DNA from: Collinsella sp.
GTDB lineage: Bacteria > Actinomycetota > Coriobacteriia > Coriobacteriales > Coriobacteriaceae
Direction: 5' to 3'
NCBI GenBank assembly: GCA_019419585.1
Contig: DXZQ01000013.1
Location: forward strand, 10,458 to 74,457
Length of the DNA: 64,000 nt
Position 1 is the first letter of the stretch. Each line of letters starts with the position of its first letter. The notes beneath the pieces were generated by a model. The model saw nothing but the letters and a program-made list of their open reading frames with translations, was not told the origin of the DNA and made no database searches. Both the position numbers and the translations under genes were made by a program. Shown here piece by piece: positions 8,601 through 14,841 of the stretch.

Positions 8601-11092
8601 GGCACGGTTAAATCGACATCTGCGGGGAGCGTATAGCTGGGATCGCGGCTTACGCGCACCTCAAGCGGGGCATCCTCGGTTCCCTTGTTTTCGTACCAAC
8701 CCAGGAAGCGGTAGCCGTCGGGCAGCGCACCGTCCTCAGATAAAGGTTTGTTGTCCACGTCGCACACCTGCACCGTGTACACACCGGTGCCATCCTCGGC
8801 AGTCTCAACCTTAACGACAGTTTTGCCCACGCCCGCGCGCTGGGTCTTATCGTCAAGCTCATCCCGCTCATTGCCCTCAAACACCGTCATGATGTTCGAC
8901 ACATAGTCGCTGTACACCGGATAAAAATCGGCGGGGCCAAGCACAGTGATCTCGGTGCCGGCAGGATAGAACGCACCGGCGTTTTTTAGCTCGGCAAGCT
9001 CAGGCGAGGTAATGGCCGCATAGCCGCCATGCATCCCTTCCTCGCCGCTCGGCTTCGTCGTCCAACCGATAAAGGTGGCGCTGGCAGATAGAGCGCCGCG
9101 GTCCGCAGGGGCAACCGGCGTTAAACCGACACCATAGCGGTACCAATCCGTCGACTTGTCGTGCTCCTCGCCACTCTGCCACGAGAGCGTCTTGCCCTTG
9201 ACGTTATAGAACAGCACCTGCGCCTCGTACGAAGCAATAAACAGGTCGTTGCCCTTAAAGGCCTCGGCCCCCTTCGCGTTATCGGCGGTATAGGTCGACG
9301 TTTTCTCGTGCGCTTCGTTCTTCTGGACCTGCTTGCCAGCCTTAACGGCATCGGCATCGGTCTTGCCGTTAAACCAGGCGTTATCGGCATCGATACGGTT
9401 CACATTGACTCCGGGCTCGCGGAACCAGCCCATGAAGCGATAACCGCCGTTGGCCTCGGTCAAACCTTCAGGCTTCGCGGAGGTATCCTGCTTAAACGTA
9501 ACCGACGTATCGCCCTGGGCCAAGCCCTGGGCCGTTCCCGCCAGCACAGCACTCACGGCAAAGGTGTACGGATCCGAGGTCGCTTGATCAACACCGAGTT
9601 TGGTTGCCGCAATTGTCGCGGTACCCGCGCCGGGGAAATCGGTCGTCGCCTTAACGCTTTGGCCATGCACGGGAATCTTCAGCTTGTAATCCATCGCCCA
9701 CTCATTGGCGTGCGTGCCACCCAGAGCCCCGTCGTTAGCAGTCGAGCGCATGGTACCGGCACAAAAATCGTAGTCGTGCTCTTCCCACAGCTCACGCGTG
9801 GTATAGCGCTCGTCGTCCCACGGGCCATAGCCGTCGCCCTTAGTGGTACCGTCGCCGCCAAACGCGGGGATTTTCTTTTTAGCGGGATTACCCTGGCTAT
9901 TGCCATTCAAGCTCACGCTCGGTTTAAAGTAGCACTCGGTAACTTTGGCATCATCCTTGTTGACGCGCGCTCCAATACCGCCCAAGTTCACATCGTTTTG
10001 GATGATGGGGATCACGGCGATGGGGTTGTACTGACGCGAACTCAAATCGCCCGCAAAATGGCTGCGAACGAGCTCGTTGCCCTCGGCGGTCAAAATTCGG
10101 CCCGCCAGGCCGCCCGTCCACGCACGCGTCACGGCGACGACGCCCACATATGACGCGGCATAGCTGTAGCACTGCGCCGTCGAGAAGCAGTCGATAATCT
10201 TGGCCTCGCCCGCCATGCAGCCCACAAAACCCGAGGCGTACACGTTGTTGCCGCCCAGGGCGCCAATGGCCACGTCGTACTTATTGGTGACGTCGGTCAT
10301 GCCCTTCTCGGCAATCGAGCCGTCGTCCTTACGCGTCGGCGTCACGCGGCAGTACTCGATAGTCGACTTCTTAACGTAGCCGGCAAACGCCGCCATATAC
10401 AGACCCTCACCGCCGAGCGCCTGCACGCCCGAGGTCGTATTGTTGACGGCACGGCCGCCACGGACCTCGCAGTTGTAGAGGGTGCAGCCGTCGAGCTCGC
10501 CGGCGATGAGACCGCCCTCAAAGCCTGCGTTGGTAATGAGGTTGAGGGCGTTGTTGGCGCAGGTCACGTGCAGCGTGCTCTCCATGACCATAACGTTTTC
10601 GAAGTGGGTGTTGACGGCCTTGCCCACGATAATGCCGCCGCGGAAGTCGGCCCAAATGTTGGCATCCTTGACCAGGAAGTTCTTGATGGTAGCGCCGTCG
10701 GTCTCGGCAAAAAAGCCCGTATCGCGCTCGGGATCCAGCATATTGTTGGCGTAGTTCAGGCCCGTCACGGTGTGATTCTGGCCATCGAAAACACCCTTAA
10801 AGGGATGTTCTTTGTTGCCAAAGGAGAGGTGCTTGACCGTATCCGCAACAATGGCGTTCATATCATCATCGTTAAGAACGATATCGTTATCGAGATAGAC
10901 GCGCCACTGCGACGTGTCGCGCTGACGCGACAGCGCGACGCATGCCAAGAAGTCGTTCCTGTTTGTGATATGGAATTCGGTCTGATCCTCGGCATGCGCT
11001 GCCGCCGGCAGCACCATAACGCAGCAAAAGGCGATCGCCGCCACGGCAACCAGCCTGCCGAGCACGCCTCGGTTCACGATCTTAATCTTCAT
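5642..11092 (-). CDS. Giant secreted surface protein with InlB-type repeats (1816 aa)
   Basis: The signal peptide ends near residue 34 (AAHA, then EDQTEF). About residues 40-470 look like a right-handed beta-helix or GLUG-like region (repeated G-x-I-x-G and N-C-x-V patterns). The middle carries at least six Listeria-Bacteroides (InlB B-type) repeat signatures: FMGWFREPG, FIGWTTKP, FLGWYENKG, FLGWISTAE, FVGWTETKP and FVGWSRDYKG. The last 170 residues resemble a SpaA/collagen-binding-B type beta domain (TLKIVKQT, AGIYTVEED). There is no anchor or C-terminal membrane segment, so it is either released or held by its operon partners. Adhesion is the likely role by domain type only. The gene accounts for over half the operon's length. 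Confidence 0.82.
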   Translation of the reverse strand: MKIKIVNRGVLGRLVAVAAIAFCCVMVLPAAAHAEDQTEFHITNRNDFLACVALSRQRDTSQWRVYLDNDIVLNDDDMNAIVADTVKHLSFGNKEHPFKGVFDGQNHTVTGLNYANNMLDPERDTGFFAETDGATIKNFLVKDANIWADFRGGIIVGKAVNTHFENVMVMESTLHVTCANNALNLITNAGFEGGLIAGELDGCTLYNCEVRGGRAVNNTTSGVQALGGEGLYMAAFAGYVKKSTIEYCRVTPTRKDDGSIAEKGMTDVTNKYDVAIGALGGNNVYASGFVGCMAGEAKIIDCFSTAQCYSYAASYVGVVAVTRAWTGGLAGRILTAEGNELVRSHFAGDLSSRQYNPIAVIPIIQNDVNLGGIGARVNKDDAKVTECYFKPSVSLNGNSQGNPAKKKIPAFGGDGTTKGDGYGPWDDERYTTRELWEEHDYDFCAGTMRSTANDGALGGTHANEWAMDYKLKIPVHGQSVKATTDFPGAGTATIAATKLGVDQATSDPYTFAVSAVLAGTAQGLAQGDTSVTFKQDTSAKPEGLTEANGGYRFMGWFREPGVNVNRIDADNAWFNGKTDADAVKAGKQVQKNEAHEKTSTYTADNAKGAEAFKGNDLFIASYEAQVLFYNVKGKTLSWQSGEEHDKSTDWYRYGVGLTPVAPADRGALSASATFIGWTTKPSGEEGMHGGYAAITSPELAELKNAGAFYPAGTEITVLGPADFYPVYSDYVSNIMTVFEGNERDELDDKTQRAGVGKTVVKVETAEDGTGVYTVQVCDVDNKPLSEDGALPDGYRFLGWYENKGTEDAPLEVRVSRDPSYTLPADVDLTVPHTYIARFEYRVDYYVKSMTNDAYKDSRLLCSVWNGYQTSFNEQVGSSYVRENIVHWGPEHVYHGLKENYKDECNEGRFGAETLIVAPLKAYSHTVKNDTGADTRKNVIADTDFPGSGTLDDEWVAGALKFYFRPASKRYHLYFWTLERQGGCWTCVGNPVQSEIGIDSEYYMRAMVTTSVSFYGKDDVSVKSVTRRYEAPLLLDSDSTYTYKYPFIHTEQTVDNTPEHGKEGDVNPNLTLEASPTDAEMAVPGYKFLGWISTAEVQKGSDVWKYIYDVEGDSFTTSDPDKAEPYLVKPDFKVTQWQDAYPVYAKYDVRYTTNLYRAGFKGTDKVNVPRYDIDPVINAGTDPATATVTPDVTTPVYKAGGELYKLQKVEIELPNGEVEDIEPNGDNSYSHQVEPGGAYTFVAYYSPLAVVYHLNAKDVDGKVAQQGDRLGNLTGGMPLPTYNVGEIDAATNAYNAFVGWTETKPAEGSGYVVWSDGVPMVDKNTVVKAPMELYPVYRTSPVHVQSNIDTNLDDPGSVRYLSRTDSGDQISLEVKAVTEVVGKDGTKYDFVGWSRDYKGNDSYTLMTGDKTYFLDGNEPFREVTYTAIYKPTPLKVRYHDTEGNVIYTATVDPNDTSVLRGQDGNAGFVQTVKVPKMDENGNPVYDDKGEPVMEPKEVAYDPEAYSAIVAFLGERADSSLKELFLEWQWVNGDKAVAWSDFKGKPVTANMDLHPVTYKVVANDTSDDASPKNVTGQLKWLLDPNAANTIDDKSDKAPFKACFAKPFMGTQLTVHVDRVGYGLPGQTPAPVNGKYVSLYSSGSGEGSFELTNRLDYKLTGDGTQSDGNAVFDFAATHTLKIVKQTQDSWAKGKTFRFKVSRAGMDGNALEERTVEVTVSSDEQLKDGSTWYSGAIELAVPAGIYTVEEDSAWAWRYSSQIGVPGKQPGDKAQTTISAASSANDATFTCTNTRVNDKWIDGSDRAHNVWSNGNVAKKED

Positions 11093-11095
11093 GGG

Positions 11096-11755
11096 CTAGT
11101 TCGCCTCCGGCCAGCCCACGACGTCGAGCACGTCGAGGACGGTATCGTTTGCCTGCTGATTTTTGGCCTGCACGGCCTGAACGTCGATATCGAGTTTGAA
11201 TGAGCCACCGCGCGCGGCCTCGTTGTAGTCGCCCACAAAGCGCAGCGAATCCATGAGGCTCTCCGTCATGGCGCCGGGATCGAGCATGCCGCCACGCCCA
11301 GCCAATCCGCGGTAGTAGTACCACCCATCGCCGTCATCGATCCACGGGGACCCCTCGCCCGCGTTCACATGAAACGCGACGTTGTCCGAGGCATCCGCAC
11401 TCGAGCTGTCGGGCGCCACCAAAGTCATGCGTAGACGCACACGAACGTACTCAGGCTGCGCGCCGACGTTCTCCACGCGCACAATGCGGCTGATGTCAGA
11501 GCCCCCGGCCTTTGTGTTGGGATAGTCACCGTGCTCGTTGGGCTCAAACGGAATCTCCTCGCCCTGCTCGTTTAGGGTGTATTCGCAGACTCGTGCCTTC
11601 ACGCTGCCAAACGATAGAACGTTGTTCGCCGGAACCATATCAACGGTAAAAGCCAGCGTGCCGCACAGGCACGCCAGGGCCAACAGCGCCATCGCGGCAA
11701 GCGCCAAGGTGCGTTTCTGATTGTCGGAAAGATTGTTGAGCATTACGTTCGCCAA
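11096..11755 (-). CDS. SipW-type exported subunit
   Basis: A 219-residue protein with an N-terminal hydrophobic segment (ALAAMALLALACLCGTLAF) followed by NNVLSFGSVKARV, the TasA-like arrangement. The beta-rich body contains VRVENVGAQPEYVRVRL, close to the 'V-N-x-G-x-x-x-A/E-Y-V-R-V' core of SipW-processed proteins. It lies three bases upstream of the giant gene. It is probably a fibre or adaptor subunit; homology to TasA is inferred from architecture, not from a search. Confidence 0.7.
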   Translation of the reverse strand: MANVMLNNLSDNQKRTLALAAMALLALACLCGTLAFTVDMVPANNVLSFGSVKARVCEYTLNEQGEEIPFEPNEHGDYPNTKAGGSDISRIVRVENVGAQPEYVRVRLRMTLVAPDSSSADASDNVAFHVNAGEGSPWIDDGDGWYYYRGLAGRGGMLDPGAMTESLMDSLRFVGDYNEAARGGSFKLDIDVQAVQAKNQQANDTVLDVLDVVGWPEAN

Positions 11756-11775
11756 TCGTCGATCAAAGGGGGACC

Positions 11776-11820
11776 GAGATCCCGACCCGAAAATGGGGAT
11801 GGGGAGCGGACCGGGATCTC
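11776..11820 (-). promoter_or_regulatory. Intercistronic hairpin after the TasA-like gene
   Basis: Arms GAGATCCCG (11776-11784) and CGGGATCTC (11812-11820) sit in the only sizeable gap of the operon after the TasA-like gene. There is no T-run. It may act as an mRNA processing or attenuation point that lets the major subunit be made in excess of the genes beyond it. Confidence 0.4.
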
Positions 11821-11836
11821 AGTGGGGGGAGCGGGA

Positions 11837-12565
11837 TTACTTCTGGGTGGCAGCCCAAGTCTTGGCCTGAGCAACGGCGTTGGCGGCAGCGTCAGTCTCG
11901 TTGCCCTTCTGGTCGGCACCGAAGATGTAGGCAGAGACGACAATCTCAGGCTTAACATTCTCACCCGAAACAACGTTCTCGCTTGTCATTGCACCGGGAA
12001 TCATCACCCGGCTAAAGAGCTCGCCGGTGTAGAGATCCTGACTAGCGCTCTTAGCACCCAAGGCGACGGGGCCATTCGTGGCGCCCTTGGCGTACATGAA
12101 CAGACCGCTTACGTACTGGTTCTCAGTGCCGTTGGTCGTGGTCATATCAGCAACCGGCTTCCAGTTGTTGTTGAGGGTGAAGTAAGGAGTCTTCGCATAA
12201 GTTGGATCGTCCTTGACCACAGCGTTCTTTACATAGATGAACACAAAAGCGTCGTCGGAACCCTTTTTAATACCCACATTCGGGTTCTTGTCCATCGGGG
12301 AGCCCGGAATCATCTTGTGTTCTGTCTCGGGGTCCCACTTGGTCTCGAACAGGTAGGCCTTGCCAGCGTTCGGCTTAGTGGGGTCCGGATTCTCGGGGTT
12401 TACCGGGTCAGGCTTATTCTCGGGAGCCTCAAATTTTCCAATCGTAAACACGTTCTCCAGGCTCTCCGTATGCGTCAGCCAGGCGTAGGTGCCCACGCCG
12501 GCAGCCAGTACCAGCAGCAGCAAGGCGGCAATGATGCCGTAGCGCTTTTTCTTCTTGTTTTCCAT
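11837..12565 (-). CDS. TasA/camelysin-like subunit
   Basis: A 242-residue protein. KKKKRYG, then one hydrophobic segment (about 11-26), then TYAWLTHTESLENVFTIGKF: this is the classic start of TasA/CalY-family proteins, in which SipW cleaves after the hydrophobic core. A proline-rich stretch follows (PENKPDPVNPENPDP), then a beta-rich body. The start at 12565 is chosen for its GAAAGGAAG site; an in-frame upstream extension lacks one. Standing second behind sipW, it is the likeliest major fibre or surface subunit. In Bacillus this family forms biofilm fibres; that role here is inference. Confidence 0.82.
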   Translation of the reverse strand: MENKKKKRYGIIAALLLLVLAAGVGTYAWLTHTESLENVFTIGKFEAPENKPDPVNPENPDPTKPNAGKAYLFETKWDPETEHKMIPGSPMDKNPNVGIKKGSDDAFVFIYVKNAVVKDDPTYAKTPYFTLNNNWKPVADMTTTNGTENQYVSGLFMYAKGATNGPVALGAKSASQDLYTGELFSRVMIPGAMTSENVVSGENVKPEIVVSAYIFGADQKGNETDAAANAVAQAKTWAATQK

Positions 12566-12636
12566 CGTTCTCTTCCTTTCGAAAATCGACTTCCCCGACG
12601 GCAGCCCCAACTGCCACCGACACCTCTCCCCTGCCG

Positions 12637-13194
12637 CTATGAACGCCGCTCCCTCGCATGCGCGCGGGCATGCTTGCCCGCAGGCTCATCGGGAACCATC
12701 CGATCGAGCACAATCGACGCCGCGGCCAGCAGCGCCAGAACGGCCACCATAACAAGCAAACCGGGCATCGTCGTGCAATATGCGTTAACGAAGCCCAGGT
12801 AAGGGACACAAAAAGAAACGACGCCGATCACGCGTGAAAAAGGCGTCTGCTCGGCGTCGTGCATGATGGTTCCATCTGCATTTTTGTTTGCGATTCCCTG
12901 CGTGCTGATCGTCTGCGCCACAGGGTCGACCTCGTACACCTGGTGGGTCACTACGGCGCCGTCCGATCGGTAAAAAGTTGCATTGTCGCCCATGGCAATA
13001 TCCGTTGGATCAACCTGGTGAACAAACACCATGGAGCCGACGGGAAGCTCGGGTTCCATAGAGCCCGAAAGCACTGCATAGGGCGTGCATCGAAATGCAC
13101 GAGGACCAAAAGAAACGACGGCAAGAGCCATGACGAGCGCAATCGCCAAGCTACTGAGAAGTGCAATAAAATGTTTGAGTGCACGAGCCGCCAT
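12637..13194 (-). CDS. sipW: SipW-type signal peptidase I
   Basis: A 185-residue membrane protease with hydrophobic segments at about 8-30 and 145-165. The catalytic serine is in VLSGSMEP (Ser45), and the second catalytic residue is His84 in VVTHQV. This Ser-His pair, in place of Ser-Lys, defines the ER/archaeal-like SipW subgroup that processes TasA/camelysin-type substrates. It opens a six-gene minus-strand operon containing three likely substrates. The SD before the ATG is weak (GGGGAT). Confidence 0.9.
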   Translation of the reverse strand: MAARALKHFIALLSSLAIALVMALAVVSFGPRAFRCTPYAVLSGSMEPELPVGSMVFVHQVDPTDIAMGDNATFYRSDGAVVTHQVYEVDPVAQTISTQGIANKNADGTIMHDAEQTPFSRVIGVVSFCVPYLGFVNAYCTTMPGLLVMVAVLALLAAASIVLDRMVPDEPAGKHARAHARERRS

Positions 13195-13321
13195 AATGAT
13201 TAATTCATCCCCATCGAGGCCTTATTCGACCCATCCAAAGGTCAGCAAGTTTCAACAGGAACCGCAAGGCGATTGAAAAGTGAGTCCGAAATAAGCCAAT
13301 TTGGAATCTTTTCGTAATAAA

Positions 13322-13350
13322 AACATAGCGATGTGCTACACATTTTTCAA
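13322..13350 (-). promoter_or_regulatory. Promoter of the sipW operon with overlapping dyad
   Basis: On the minus strand TTGAAA (13345-13350) and TATGTT (13322-13327) are separated by exactly 17 bases, a good vegetative promoter. The spacer holds the dyad ATGTG-N3-CACAT (13331-13343), placed to act as an operator. The leader to the sipW start would be about 125 bases. Confidence 0.55.
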
Positions 13351-13492
13351 TGTTTTGTCGCTAAATGCTACTTATTTTGACGTAAGTGGTCATTTATCCC
13401 CAAATTAGTCTGTTTTATCCAATATCTGTGACTAACCCCCTACGCAATCCCTCCATAGAGGGTTAAATACTTTGAAAAACTCAAATATCGTA

Positions 13493-13502
13493 CCCCCCCC
13501 CC
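13493..13502. repeat. Run of ten C
   Basis: A homopolymer of ten C (G on the transcribed strand) in AT-rich DNA, about 145 bases upstream of the proposed sipW -35 box. Tracts of this length can change by slipped-strand replication. The region 13195-13593 otherwise shows no gene. Confidence 0.7.
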
Positions 13503-13593
13503 ACATTAAAAATACTGCTGGAAGTACCGTTTATTTTTAACTTTTTTTGTAGCTTTACGACAGCCCCATGTAGTTCGCGGCCCACAGCCCTCT

Positions 13594-13885
13594 GGAAGCC
13601 ATGTCCCAGAATTCGCGTCCGGAGTGGGATGCGGTTTCCGCTTGTGGCCCCGTTGGGAAGCCACATCCCGCTTCGATCACGAATTCCGGGTTGCACTTTC
13701 CATCAAGGCCCTCAACCGGAAACGGCATCCCGTTTCTCGGCCAAATACTGGGATGTAGTTTCCACAGAGCCCTTCAACTGGAAACCGCATCCCATTCCAA
13801 AGGCAAATTCCGGGACGCAGCTTCCGCAACCCCACCCATCCGGAAAGCCCATCCCACTCTAGACACATCTGGGTATGGAATTATC
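13594..13885. repeat. Tandem hairpin array 2
   Basis: Four and a half palindromic units of about 63 bases (GGAAACCGCATCCCATTCC ... GGGACGCAGCTTCCG type) in the same order and orientation as array 1 at 3890-4178. Similarity extends past the last unit (CATCTGGGTATGGAAT against CATCCGGGCATGGAAT). Short open frames across it are by-products of the repeat and are not called. Confidence 0.85.
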
Positions 13886-13894
13886 AGCCACCTG

Positions 13895-14101
13895 CTAGGC
13901 ATAGGTTCTGCAACGTGGCGCCCGCCCGGCGGCGCCTTGCTGCATGAATCCCATCGAGTGATGCGTAAAGAAGCCCGGATACGTCTGGTAGCCGTACTCC
14001 ATCTGGCGATACATCCAGCAAATGCACGAGACTGTATCATTCAAAACCGACTCATCATCCGGATTATGGAAATATCCCCCCAGACCCTTGCCACGGCGCA
14101 C
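13895..14101 (-). CDS. Possible small protein, unknown (68 aa)
   Basis: An open frame with a GTG start and protein-like, GC3-biased composition (GYFHNPDDESVLND, then a Cys/Met/Tyr-rich middle: CICWMYRQMEYGY). A GGAGG stands so close to the GTG that initiation there is doubtful. The frame begins just beyond the terminator of the flavodoxin-like gene, leaving little room for a promoter. It could be a remnant of a longer gene. I do not recognise the product. Confidence 0.33.
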   Translation of the reverse strand: MRRGKGLGGYFHNPDDESVLNDTVSCICWMYRQMEYGYQTYPGFFTHHSMGFMQQGAAGRAPRCRTYA

Positions 14102-14111
14102 CTCCGTTTTA

Positions 14112-14142
14112 AGAAAAAAGCCTCGAGAATCTCGAGGCTTTC
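14112..14142 (-). terminator. Terminator of the flavodoxin-like gene
   Basis: AAAGCCTCGAGA and TCTCGAGGCTTT form a long stem, followed on the minus strand by six T. Confidence 0.85.
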
Positions 14143-14178
14143 ACGTTTGTATTATTTCGAGCGCACGACGGCGATTAT

Positions 14179-14730
14179 CTACTCGCCCAGCACGGCCTTT
14201 TTGGCAGCTGTGGCCATGTTGTCCAGATCCTCCTTGGCGGGATGATCCTTTGCGGCAACCCAGTTGTCGAGCAGCATTTTAAAGCGGGCATTGTCGGGAT
14301 CTTGCTCGAGCATTGCCTCATAGCGCTGCTTGACCGCAGGGCCCATCTTGCCCTGGCACATCGCCCAGCCCGCAAGCTCGGCATCCTCGGCTAAATTGGA
14401 CGACACGCGATCGATAATCTGCTGATAATAGCTCTGGTCGGCACCAAAGCCGCAGGTGCCAAACAAGAAGACGCGCTTGCCGTGCAGGGCGGAAAGCAGC
14501 GCCGCCACCGAGGGCGTGCAGGCGCCCTTGTCGCACCAAAAACCAACGAGCACCGTATCGGCAGCGCAGGCGCCCTCTGCCTCGTGCGTGACCTGCTCCG
14601 GATCTGCATCATCGCTCAACGCCGCGGCATGGATAAACTCGACGCCTGCAGCCTGCAGCGCGCGCTTAATCGCCCCCGAAACCATCCTGGTATTACCGCT
14701 CTTGCTGTTGACCACCATAGAGCATGTCAT
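14179..14730 (-). CDS. Flavodoxin-like family protein
   Basis: A 183-residue protein starting TCSMVVNSKSGNTRMVSGAI. The S-K-S-G-N-T-R loop is the FMN-phosphate-binding site of flavodoxins. LVGFWCDKGACTP and FLFGTCGFGAD fit the second and third flavin-contact loops. It probably carries or transfers electrons in the cytoplasm. The ATG at 14730 has GAGG nine bases upstream; the GTG at 14736 is too close to it. The long, acidic C-terminal tail (from about 130) is unusual for a simple flavodoxin. The partner is unknown and the gene stands alone. Confidence 0.78.
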   Translation of the reverse strand: MTCSMVVNSKSGNTRMVSGAIKRALQAAGVEFIHAAALSDDADPEQVTHEAEGACAADTVLVGFWCDKGACTPSVAALLSALHGKRVFLFGTCGFGADQSYYQQIIDRVSSNLAEDAELAGWAMCQGKMGPAVKQRYEAMLEQDPDNARFKMLLDNWVAAKDHPAKEDLDNMATAAKKAVLGE

Positions 14731-14841
14731 AGTCACGTTGCCTCGTTTCCCCCGAAACTCGAGCCATTAATGCAATTTATTAGAAGCATATCTTAATACT
14801 AACGACGCAGATGTAAACCATCTGTCGCTAATCGGTAGTCC

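Noticed and set aside
13601..14245. 214-codon plus-strand open frame through hairpin array 2
   Set aside because: Most of it is the repeat array plus antisense of the small minus-strand frame; no ribosome site.
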